From assembly GCF_047345415.1 (NCBI RefSeq), contig NZ_JBLFEP010000004.1, forward strand, positions 62,001 through 126,000: 64,000 nt of DNA. The letters are read 5' to 3'. Under the pieces are notes generated by a model. It searched no databases. It was not told where the DNA came from and was given only the letters and a program-made list of their open reading frames with translations. A program made the translations under genes and the position numbers. Positions 27,694 through 35,711 of the stretch are shown here, one piece after another. The DNA comes from Maribacter_C sp947494565 (lineage in GTDB: Bacteria > Bacteroidota > Bacteroidia > Flavobacteriales > Flavobacteriaceae). Position 1 is the stretch's first letter. Every line of letters begins with the position of its first letter.

Positions 27694-28911
27694 ATGAAGA
27701 TTTTTACCTTTTTACTATGTTCCGCACTATTGATCGTAAGTTGTAATTCGCAACATCAAGACGCTGAACCCAATGACCAAAATGATTCCGAAATGAAAAT
27801 AACCCAAGAACAAATCGACCATTTAGGAATCACCGATCCCGAATACCTTAGCGCAGCTTCAAAAAGGGCCTTGGAATGGCCTATTGACCTTGGCAATGAA
27901 TGGTTCATTCAATTTGGTGCTTTAGAACCCTTAAAGGGTGATTTGGCCTACGAAAAAGGAGTGGTACGTAGGGATCCCAGCGCCATCATCAAAGAAAATG
28001 GCAAATACTATGTATGGTATACGAAGAGTACCGGTCCAACTCAAGGTTTTGGAGGTAATATAGAAACCGAAAAGGTATTCCCTTGGGATCGTTGTGACAT
28101 CTGGTATGCGACTTCAGAAGATGGATGGACTTGGAAAGAAGAAGGTCTGGCCGTACCTAGAGGACAAAAGGGGGCTTATGATGACCGCTCGGTCTTTACG
28201 GTCGAAATCATGAAATGGGAAGATACCTATTACCTAAGCTACCAGGCGGTCAAATCGCCTTATAATGTCCGTGTAAAAAACACAGTGGGGCTGGCTTGGT
28301 CAGATTCCCCTGATGGGCCATGGACAAAAAGCGAGGAACCCATTTTACTACCTGCCGATAATGGGGTCTGGAAGGGTGAGGAACAAAATCGCTTTATGGT
28401 AGAAAAAAAGGGGGATTTTGATAGTCATAAAGTACACGACCCTTGTATTCTACCCTATAAAGGCAAGTTCTATTTGTATTATAAAGGTGAGCAAATGGGT
28501 GAGGAAATCACCTTTGGAGGTAGGCAGATCCGCCATGGAGTAGCCATTGCCGATAATCCAAAAGGACCTTATGTAAAATCCTTGTACAACCCGATAAGCA
28601 ATAGCGGACATGAAATCTGTGTTTGGCCTTATAATGGGGGTATCGCTTCATTGATTACCACCGATGGTCCCGAAAAAAATACCATTCAATGGGCGCCCGA
28701 TGGAATCAACTTTGAAATCATGTCGGTTATTCCAGGGGTAAACGCGCATGCCATCGGTCTGAACCGCACGGCAGACAACGAAAAGGAACCTACTGAAATT
28801 CTCCGTTGGGGACTCACCCATGTGTATAACAATAGTGACTATCAAAGTATCATGCGATTCTCGTCGAAACGAAAAACCAGGCATGTGGCCAAAGGAGTAA
28901 AATCAAAATAA
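27694..28911 (+). CDS. GH117 exo-alpha-1,3-(3,6-anhydro)-L-galactosidase, lipoprotein
   Basis: 405 residues, usual GH117 length, with a lipoprotein signal (LLIVSC, Cys17). The five-bladed propeller motifs YYVWYTKSTG, WYATSEDGW and KFYLYYKGEQMG are present. Asp94 (RRDPS), Asp249 (VHDPC), His306 and Glu307 (GHEICVWP) correspond in spacing to the catalytic and metal-site residues reported for the Zobellia and Bacteroides plebeius enzymes. It releases 3,6-anhydro-L-galactose from the non-reducing end of agar oligosaccharides. First gene of an operon for using that sugar, which strongly supports the assignment. No endo-acting agarase is in the window. Confidence 0.88.
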   Translation: MKIFTFLLCSALLIVSCNSQHQDAEPNDQNDSEMKITQEQIDHLGITDPEYLSAASKRALEWPIDLGNEWFIQFGALEPLKGDLAYEKGVVRRDPSAIIKENGKYYVWYTKSTGPTQGFGGNIETEKVFPWDRCDIWYATSEDGWTWKEEGLAVPRGQKGAYDDRSVFTVEIMKWEDTYYLSYQAVKSPYNVRVKNTVGLAWSDSPDGPWTKSEEPILLPADNGVWKGEEQNRFMVEKKGDFDSHKVHDPCILPYKGKFYLYYKGEQMGEEITFGGRQIRHGVAIADNPKGPYVKSLYNPISNSGHEICVWPYNGGIASLITTDGPEKNTIQWAPDGINFEIMSVIPGVNAHAIGLNRTADNEKEPTEILRWGLTHVYNNSDYQSIMRFSSKRKTRHVAKGVKSK

Positions 28912-28938
28912 ACAGCGTGTAACGCATACATTAAAACA

Positions 28939-29955
28939 ATGAAAGCAACAGTATATCAGGGGAATAAGACGTTTTCCATCATAGAAAAGGAGATGGAAAG
29001 TCCGTCTGCAGAAGAAGTACGAATCAAAGTGGCCTACTCAGGTGTTTGTGGTACCGATGTACATATCTATCACGGAATGATGGATCAACGCGTGAATATT
29101 CCGGTAACTATAGGTCATGAAATGTCGGGTACAGTAGACGCCTTAGGCGAAGAGGTTACTGGTTTTGAAGTTGGGGAAAAGGTAGTGGTAAGGCCTTTAG
29201 ATGACCGTGGGGTCAAACCCTCCGACAAAGGCTTTAATCATATCTGTGAAGATTTGAAATTTATTGGCATCGACAGTCCGGGTTCCATGCAGCAGTATTG
29301 GAACGTACCCGCCTTCACGCTTCATAAGCTCAGAGCCGAGACCGATTTAAAATTGGCTGCCTTGATCGAGCCTTTGTCCGTAGCGGTGCACGATGTGCGT
29401 CTCAGCGAATTAAAGACGGGGGAAACCGCAGTGGTTTTAGGCGGCGGTCCCATCGGACTATTGGTGGCGCTGGTCGCCAAAGAAAGTGGGGCGAATGTCA
29501 TTGTCTCGGAAGTGAACGAGAATCGTGTCGCCAAGGCAAAAGAGTTGGGGTTGCATGCGGTGAATCCACTAAAGTTGGATTTGGTCGAATATGTGAAGGA
29601 ACAAACCGAGGGGCGACGGGCCGATGTCGTTTTTGAAGTGGCCGGAGTGCAACCCGCATTGGATGTCATGACAGAGATTGCAGGAATTCGTGGTAGAATT
29701 CTCATGGTGGCCATACACGGGCAAAAAAGAGAAATTGACCTTTTCAAGTTCTTTTGGAAAGAACTGAAACTCATCGGAGCCCGAGTTTATGAAAAAGAGG
29801 ATTATGAAAAAGCCATAGCACTGATTACCGAAAATGCACTACCGTTTGAGCAGATGATAACAGACGTTCAACCTTTGACCAATATTCAACAGGTTTTTGA
29901 AAACATCGATAACAATCCGGATGGGATGAAGGTTTTAATGGATTGTCAATCCTAA
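28939..29955 (+). CDS. Medium-chain zinc dehydrogenase, probable 2-keto-3-deoxy-L-galactonate 5-dehydrogenase
   Basis: 338 residues. Catalytic zinc residues Cys37 (GVCGTD) and His60-Glu61 (GHE), Rossmann motif GGGPIGL near 168. The structural zinc loop is gone: the usual four cysteines are replaced by a stretch (VKPSDKGFNHICEDL) with only Cys103. In the known 3,6-anhydro-L-galactose route, 2-keto-3-deoxy-L-galactonate is oxidised at C5 and then reduced by a KduD-like enzyme to the D-gluco epimer. The SDR gene 44 bp downstream completes that pair, so this enzyme would do the oxidation. L-threonine or sorbitol dehydrogenase-like activity is the alternative. Confidence 0.8.
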   Translation: MKATVYQGNKTFSIIEKEMESPSAEEVRIKVAYSGVCGTDVHIYHGMMDQRVNIPVTIGHEMSGTVDALGEEVTGFEVGEKVVVRPLDDRGVKPSDKGFNHICEDLKFIGIDSPGSMQQYWNVPAFTLHKLRAETDLKLAALIEPLSVAVHDVRLSELKTGETAVVLGGGPIGLLVALVAKESGANVIVSEVNENRVAKAKELGLHAVNPLKLDLVEYVKEQTEGRRADVVFEVAGVQPALDVMTEIAGIRGRILMVAIHGQKREIDLFKFFWKELKLIGARVYEKEDYEKAIALITENALPFEQMITDVQPLTNIQQVFENIDNNPDGMKVLMDCQS

Positions 29956-29999
29956 GAAAGACCCATCAAATAAACACTAAAATATAAATCACTTAATCA

Positions 30000-30770
30000 A
30001 TGAGTATATTGAATCAATTTAGTCTAAAGGGAAAAACGGCATTAGTTACCGGTTGTAAACGGGGAATCGGCAAAGGAATGGCGGTTGCTTTAGCAGAAGC
30101 TGGCGCGGATATCATCGGTGTCAGTGCCTCCTTGGAACCTTACGGAAGCATTGTTGAGCAAGAAGTCGAGGGGCTGGGCAGAAAATTCAAGGCCTACCAA
30201 TGTGATTTTAGCAAGCGTGAATCGCTTTATGCATTTATAAAACAGGTAAAGGATGATTATCCCAAAATTGACATTTTAGTCAATAATGCAGGTACCATTT
30301 TAAGGGCACCGGCGGTAGAACATTCCGATGAATACTGGGATAAGGTAATCGAAGTCAACCAAACAGCACAGTTTGTATTGACTCGTGAGCTCGGAAAGGA
30401 AATGGTCGCACGAGGTGAAGGTAAAATTGTTTTCACCGCTTCCCTCCTCACCTTTCAAGGGGGAATTACCGTTCCCGGATATGCAGCAAGTAAAGGTGCT
30501 ATTGGTCAAATGACCATGGCCTTTGCCAATGAGTGGGCCGGTAAAGGGGTCAACGTGAACGCCATTGCCCCAGGCTACATCAGTACCGACAATACGGAGG
30601 CCTTACGCAACAACCCAGAACGAAACGAATCGATTCTAGCACGTATCCCGGCCGGAAGATGGGGACAACCCGAAGATTTCAAAGGGCCGATAGTCTTCCT
30701 ATGCTCAGATGCCTCAAGTTACATGCATGGTGGAACAATGCTCGTTGACGGTGGCTGGATGGGACGCTAA
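30000..30770 (+). CDS. KduD-like short-chain dehydrogenase, probable 2,5-diketo-3-deoxygalactonate 5-reductase
   Basis: 256 residues. NAD(P) motif TGCKRGIG (17-24), NNAG, and the catalytic Ser148, Tyr161 and Lys165 (YAASK). The SLKGKTALVTG opening and GRWGQPEDFKGPIVFL ending closely follow 2-dehydro-3-deoxy-D-gluconate 5-dehydrogenase (KduD). In this operon the useful direction is reduction of the 5-keto intermediate made by the upstream dehydrogenase to 2-keto-3-deoxy-D-gluconate, which then needs the kinase and aldolase at 10399-12179. Assignment of direction is inference. The family assignment is firm. Confidence 0.88.
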   Translation: MSILNQFSLKGKTALVTGCKRGIGKGMAVALAEAGADIIGVSASLEPYGSIVEQEVEGLGRKFKAYQCDFSKRESLYAFIKQVKDDYPKIDILVNNAGTILRAPAVEHSDEYWDKVIEVNQTAQFVLTRELGKEMVARGEGKIVFTASLLTFQGGITVPGYAASKGAIGQMTMAFANEWAGKGVNVNAIAPGYISTDNTEALRNNPERNESILARIPAGRWGQPEDFKGPIVFLCSDASSYMHGGTMLVDGGWMGR

Positions 30771-30794
30771 CCCAGAACCGACCGAAGTCAAAAC

Positions 30795-30848
30795 AAAAAG
30801 CCGAAGGCTGAATAACCAACAAAACGATGTCAAAAAGCCGAAGGCTGA
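30795..30848. repeat. Two direct copies of a 17-bp hairpin repeat
   Basis: AAAAAGCCGAAGGCTGA occurs at 30795-30811 and 30832-30848. Each copy is a tiny hairpin (AGCC-GAA-GGCT), and a partial third copy (AGCCGAAGCC) follows at 30853-30862. They occupy the 138-bp gap between the SDR and aldehyde dehydrogenase genes and might trim or stabilise mRNA segments. Confidence 0.5.
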
Positions 30849-30908
30849 GCGTAGCCGAAGCCCGAATAAAGTGCATCTCAAATAAAAAATACCTTAAGTA
30901 ATCATATC

Positions 30909-32363
30909 ATGACAGACCCTAAAGAATATCAACTATTTATAGACGGCAAATGGATAACCTCGGCTTCCGGCGATACTATTGATGTGGTCAATCCCTCAAC
31001 AGAGGAAATTGTGGGGAGAGTCCAAAATGGTACCGTAGGAGAAGCACAGATGGCCTTGGAAGCAGCGGAACGAGCCCAAAAATCATGGAAAAAATTACCT
31101 GCCAGGCAGCGTGCGGAATTATTATATAAGTTGGTCGATGAAATCAAAGCCAATGCCGACTATTTAGCCGAACTTCTGGTCAAGGAACAGGGCAAATTGC
31201 TTAAAGTTGCAAAAATGGAGGTTGCCGTCACTGCTTCTTTCATTGAATATGCCTGTGAGGGAGCGCGACGGATAGAGGGCGATATTATTCCTTCCGACAA
31301 CCCCAATGAGCAGATATGGATACAAAAAATTCCTAGAGGTGTTGTTGTGGCCATCACCGCATGGAACTTTCCATTGGCTTTGGCCGGGCGTAAATTAGGT
31401 CCCGCATTAATAGCAGGAAACACCGTGGTGATCAAACCCACTTCCGAAACACCCCTGTCAACTTTGGAATTAGGTTATTTGGCTAAAAAGGCAGGACTCC
31501 CAGATGGGGTTCTCAACATTCTTACAGGTCCTGGACGCGCCATGGGAAATGCCCTTGTGGAGAGTCCGATTACGAAAATGGTTACGATGACCGGTTCTAC
31601 TCCCGTTGGGCAACAAATCGCCCGCAATGCGGCCCAAAATCTGACCCACGTACAACTGGAACTCGGTGGCAAGGCTCCTTTCATCGTATTTGAGGATGCA
31701 GATATTGATGCAGCTGTAGAGGCTGCCCTGCATTCGCGATTCGACAACTGCGGACAGGTTTGTACCTGCAACGAGCGTATGTACGTTCATGAGGGCATCT
31801 ACGAACCTTTCATGGAAAAATTCATTGCCAAGACCAAAGCCTTGAAAGTTGGTGATCCCATGTTGGGGGATACTGATATGGGACCAAAGGTTAATGCCTC
31901 CGAATTGAAACATATGCAGCATTTAGTGGAAATCAGTTTGAAAGAGGGCGCCACATTGGCTACAGGAGGCAAACGCCCAGAAGGAAGTCAATTCGAAAAA
32001 GGCTATTGGTTTGAGCCGACAGTTTTAACGGATGTCAAACAAGACATGACCATTGTACACGAGGAGTCTTTCGGACCGATTCTGCCCGTACTGAAATTCA
32101 AGACCTTCGATGAAGTTGTAGGGTATGCCAATGATTGCGAATACGGTTTGGCGGCTATGGTATTTACGAACGACATGAATACCATTATGAAATGTAATGA
32201 CGAATTGGAATATGGCGAAATCTATGTCAATCGAGGTCACGGAGAGCAACACCAGGGTTTCCACAATGGTTACAAACTTTCCGGTAGCGGCGGTGAGGAT
32301 GGCAAATATGGATTCGAACAATACTTGGAAAAAAAGACCTTTTACATTAGGCATAAAGCATAA
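30909..32363 (+). CDS. Aldehyde dehydrogenase, probable 3,6-anhydro-L-galactose dehydrogenase
   Basis: 484 residues. Catalytic Glu251 (QLELGGKAPF) and Cys285 in DNCGQVCTC, the Cys-rich active-site loop also found in lactaldehyde/glycolaldehyde dehydrogenases of the AldA type. It is followed without a gap by the cycloisomerase gene (stop at 32363, next ATG at 32364). That enzyme requires 3,6-anhydro-L-galactonate as substrate, so oxidation of 3,6-anhydro-L-galactose with NAD(P) is the natural role. Lactaldehyde oxidation is the main alternative. Confidence 0.87.
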   Translation: MTDPKEYQLFIDGKWITSASGDTIDVVNPSTEEIVGRVQNGTVGEAQMALEAAERAQKSWKKLPARQRAELLYKLVDEIKANADYLAELLVKEQGKLLKVAKMEVAVTASFIEYACEGARRIEGDIIPSDNPNEQIWIQKIPRGVVVAITAWNFPLALAGRKLGPALIAGNTVVIKPTSETPLSTLELGYLAKKAGLPDGVLNILTGPGRAMGNALVESPITKMVTMTGSTPVGQQIARNAAQNLTHVQLELGGKAPFIVFEDADIDAAVEAALHSRFDNCGQVCTCNERMYVHEGIYEPFMEKFIAKTKALKVGDPMLGDTDMGPKVNASELKHMQHLVEISLKEGATLATGGKRPEGSQFEKGYWFEPTVLTDVKQDMTIVHEESFGPILPVLKFKTFDEVVGYANDCEYGLAAMVFTNDMNTIMKCNDELEYGEIYVNRGHGEQHQGFHNGYKLSGSGGEDGKYGFEQYLEKKTFYIRHKA

Positions 32364-33461
32364 ATGGGCACACAGATAAAGACCATTAACTGTACCTTGT
32401 TCCGAGTGCCGTTACCCGAAGTGTTGAACGACGCCAAACACGGCGACCATACCCATTTCGAGTTGGTCACAACGACTATCATCTTGGAGGACGGTACTCA
32501 TGGAACGGGTTACACCTATACAGGGGGTAAAGGAGGGCATGCCATTAAGGCTATGGTAGACCATGATATCCGCCCTGCGCTGATCGGAAAAAATGGGGCT
32601 GATGTAGATGGTATGTATGACTTTCTGGAATGGCATATGCATTATGTCGGCCGTGGTGGAATTGTATCCTTTGCGATTTCGACCATCGATATCGCCCTTT
32701 GGGATATCAAATGCAAAAGAGCGGACCAACCCCTTTGGAAAATGACCGGGGGTCACGCAAATACGTGTAAAGCCTATTGCGGAGGAATTGATCTACAGTT
32801 TCCTATTCCGAAATTGTTGAAAAATATAGAAGGTTATCTAGCCGCCGGATTCAATGCCGTTAAGATCAAGATCGGTCGTGAAAACTTGGATGAGGATATC
32901 GAGCGAATCAAAGCAGTACGGGAATTTATCGGGCCTGGGGTCACTTTTATGGTCGATGCCAACTATTCAATGACTATCGAGAAAGCGATTCGAGCTATTG
33001 AAAGATTCAGACAATTTGATATTACTTGGTTTGAAGAACCAATTATCCCTGACAATTACAAAGGCTTTGCCGAAATAGCGGACGCTACCGGTTTCCCCCT
33101 GGCTATGGGCGAGAACTTGCACACCATACATGAATTCAAATATGCTATGGAACAAGCGAAACTCTCATACCTACAACCAGATGCCTCCAACTGTGGTGGA
33201 ATAACAGGTTGGTTGAATGCCGCGCGCTTGGCCCACAAATACGGTATTCCCGTTTGCTCCCATGGCATGCAAGAGTTACATGTGAGCCTAGTTTCGGCGC
33301 AACCCAATTCAGGATGGTTGGAAGTCCATAGTTTCCCCATAGACCAGTACACCAAAAGACCTTTGGTTGTTAAAAATCACCGTGCCGTCGCTCCGGATGT
33401 CCCAGGCATAGGAGTCGAATTTGATTGGGACAAATTGAATCCATATCAACAACACCAATGA
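32364..33461 (+). CDS. 3,6-anhydro-L-galactonate cycloisomerase (enolase superfamily)
   Basis: 365 residues. KxK at Lys167/Lys169 (VKIKIG), metal ligands Asp198, Glu224 and Glu250, and the Asp273/His300 pair (QPDASNCGG, CSHGMQE). Stretches such as AKHGDHTHFEL, TGYTYTGGKGG and EWHMHYVGRGG match what I remember of the characterised Vibrio cycloisomerase very closely. It opens the anhydro ring of 3,6-anhydro-L-galactonate to give 2-keto-3-deoxy-L-galactonate. It abuts the dehydrogenase gene upstream and overlaps the mutarotase gene downstream by 4 bp. This gene is the firmest single clue that the locus uses agar or porphyran sugar. Confidence 0.88.
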   Translation: MGTQIKTINCTLFRVPLPEVLNDAKHGDHTHFELVTTTIILEDGTHGTGYTYTGGKGGHAIKAMVDHDIRPALIGKNGADVDGMYDFLEWHMHYVGRGGIVSFAISTIDIALWDIKCKRADQPLWKMTGGHANTCKAYCGGIDLQFPIPKLLKNIEGYLAAGFNAVKIKIGRENLDEDIERIKAVREFIGPGVTFMVDANYSMTIEKAIRAIERFRQFDITWFEEPIIPDNYKGFAEIADATGFPLAMGENLHTIHEFKYAMEQAKLSYLQPDASNCGGITGWLNAARLAHKYGIPVCSHGMQELHVSLVSAQPNSGWLEVHSFPIDQYTKRPLVVKNHRAVAPDVPGIGVEFDWDKLNPYQQHQ

Positions 33462-34501
33462 AGACCGCAGCGACCTATTTTGGGAAACTTGAAGGCAAAG
33501 AAGTTCAACGATTTACCTTGCAAAACGACAACGGTATGTCTGTCAAAATTTCCAATTATGGCGCGACCATAACCTCCATATTGGTACCGGATAGAAGTGG
33601 GGAAAGATCAGAGATCGTCTGTGGTTTCGATACGTTCAAAAGTTACTTTTCATCAGAGTATCAGGCCAATGCACCCTATTTCGGAGGGACAGTTGGCCGG
33701 TATTGCTCCCATATCAAAGATTCAAAGTTCCTCTTGAACGATGAAGAATACCAATTGGCTCAAATGGTTGGTGAGAATAATCTTCACGGAGGTCAAATCG
33801 GTTTTGATAAGAAAATATGGCAGGTACAGCCGTATGATGGATATGCCGCACAACTAAAAATGACCCTGCAAAGTGGCCATTTGGAAGAAGGCTTTCCCGG
33901 TAATGTGGAAGCCACGGTCAAGTTTACCTTGACTGATGAAAATGAGCTGCGAATTGATTATCAAGCTACTACCGATGCAGACACTCCCTTTACAATGACC
34001 AATCATACCTATTTCAACCTTTCCGGTTTCGTAGAAGACATCGAGGGGCATCGGGTCCAGATCCATTCGGATAAAAAACAAGTTTGGGATGAAACAGGAG
34101 CCGCTACCGGAGAAACGGTTTCCGTTAGTAATGCTCCGGATGACCTTAGGGAAGGCAAGTTGATAGGCGAGGTCCATAAAGCTATGGGGGACGGTTTTGA
34201 GCATTTTTACCTTTTTGAGGCAAAGGGTTTTGATCTTGACAAAGTGGCAAAAATACATGAACCGAAAAGTGGAAGAACCTTAGAAATTTTGACCACCGAA
34301 CCCGGGATGCTTTTTTATACCGGCAAATACACCTCGGACGCCCTAAAACGGGAGTCAGGCCTCCAGTATGGTAAATTTCGCGGATTTTGTTGTGAAACAC
34401 ATCGGTATCCCAACGGACCTAATATTCCCGATTCTCCAAAAAGTATCCTCAAGAAAGGGGAAATCTATAATAGCACTACCATTTTTAAATTCGATTGGTA
34501 G
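33458..34501 (+). CDS. galM: Aldose 1-epimerase (galactose mutarotase family)
   Basis: 347 residues from the ATG at 33458, which overlaps the preceding stop as ATGA. A TTG 33 bp earlier is unlikely. Mutarotase landmarks: GGTVGRYCSHI, NNLHGG with one catalytic His, MTNHTYFNLSG with the second, and a C-terminal FCCETHRYPNGPNIP carrying the Glu base. It interconverts alpha and beta anomers of galactose released from the galactan. No signal peptide, so cytoplasmic. Confidence 0.93.
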   Translation: MKTAATYFGKLEGKEVQRFTLQNDNGMSVKISNYGATITSILVPDRSGERSEIVCGFDTFKSYFSSEYQANAPYFGGTVGRYCSHIKDSKFLLNDEEYQLAQMVGENNLHGGQIGFDKKIWQVQPYDGYAAQLKMTLQSGHLEEGFPGNVEATVKFTLTDENELRIDYQATTDADTPFTMTNHTYFNLSGFVEDIEGHRVQIHSDKKQVWDETGAATGETVSVSNAPDDLREGKLIGEVHKAMGDGFEHFYLFEAKGFDLDKVAKIHEPKSGRTLEILTTEPGMLFYTGKYTSDALKRESGLQYGKFRGFCCETHRYPNGPNIPDSPKSILKKGEIYNSTTIFKFDW

Positions 34502-34538
34502 TGAATGAAAGACCGTCTATTTAACTAAAACCAAAAAG

Positions 34539-35558
34539 ATGACAACAGGTATTCTGCTCGCAATTTTCGCCGGATTAATGCTGGGCCTTTATGCGCTTCC
34601 GGAAAAATTCACCAAGGACTTTACGTATGAAAATACCTGGAGCCTCTTCTTTCTGCTGACCATGTTCGTAGTGCCGATAATCGCCTCCGTTACTTTAATT
34701 GATGGATTTGCGGATGTCTTCGGAAACATGCCAACAGCGATTTGGATAAAAATGGGGCTAACCAGTTTTCTATGGGGTATCGGGGTGATGATGTGGAGCA
34801 AGGCCATCAACCATATTGGGCTTTCCCTGGGGTTCTCGCTCTTTATCGGAACGGTCATTTTGATAGGTTCCTTACTCCCCTTTGTTGTTGATGGCTTGCC
34901 ACCGAACAACGTGCTCCTATTTATTTTGTTGGGTATCATCATTGTCTTGATCGGTGTCATTCTGAACGGGAAAGCGGGCCTTATGCGCGAAAAAGACGAG
35001 GCGGAAGAAAAAGTGGATATCGTATCGACAGGAAAAAAATCTATGACCACGGGCATACTCATTGCAGTCATCGGTGGACTGTTAGCCACCGGTTTTAGCT
35101 ATGCCAATGCGGCCGGTGCTCCCTACCTTACAGAAGCCCTGAAGCACTATGACAATGCCGATTGGATTACCGGTGTTGCCGTAATGTTTCCCATATTCAT
35201 CAGTGGTGGAATTGTGATGACCGCCTATTTTCTATGGCAATTAAGCACGAAAAAAGCTTGGGGTGATTTTAGCACTCCAGCCTTCACAAAAAATTTCTTT
35301 TTGATTTTGATCATGGCCATTTTTCACTATGCCGCCTCTGCCCTATTCGGTTATGCAGCCTCAAAATTGGGGGCTTCCGGGAATACCGTTGGTTATGCCA
35401 TTTTTAATACGTCAGCCGTTGCAACGGCTATTGTCAGTGGTCTGATGACCAAAGAATGGGTAAAAGCTTCTCCGAGGGCCCGAGGGGCCTTATTCGGTGG
35501 TTTGGCCTGTATGATTATAGGAATTATCATTATCGCCTATAGCAAAAGTTTAGGCTAA
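34539..35558 (+). CDS. RhaT-type sugar:H+ symporter
   Basis: 339 residues and about ten hydrophobic segments, similar in size and pattern to L-rhamnose/proton symporters (opening MTTGILLAIFAGLMLGLYALPEK-like helix, a SKAINHIGLSLGFSLF helix, cytoplasmic charged loop LMREKDEAEEK). It presumably brings a neutral monosaccharide into the cytoplasm. 3,6-Anhydro-L-galactose or L-galactose fit the operon. The 153 bp to the next gene contain no recognised element. Confidence 0.82.
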   Translation: MTTGILLAIFAGLMLGLYALPEKFTKDFTYENTWSLFFLLTMFVVPIIASVTLIDGFADVFGNMPTAIWIKMGLTSFLWGIGVMMWSKAINHIGLSLGFSLFIGTVILIGSLLPFVVDGLPPNNVLLFILLGIIIVLIGVILNGKAGLMREKDEAEEKVDIVSTGKKSMTTGILIAVIGGLLATGFSYANAAGAPYLTEALKHYDNADWITGVAVMFPIFISGGIVMTAYFLWQLSTKKAWGDFSTPAFTKNFFLILIMAIFHYAASALFGYAASKLGASGNTVGYAIFNTSAVATAIVSGLMTKEWVKASPRARGALFGGLACMIIGIIIIAYSKSLG

Positions 35559-35711
35559 GTAGCACTATTGCTTTTCTTCAAAGTGTACTGACGACCGTAT
35601 GAAGTGCGGCGATACCAAAATTTGTTGCATATAATTAAACATTTGATGTACTGTTCGATCCAAACTTTGTAAAAGATAAGTTGTACATTCTACCTTCAAA
35701 ATAAACATAAA

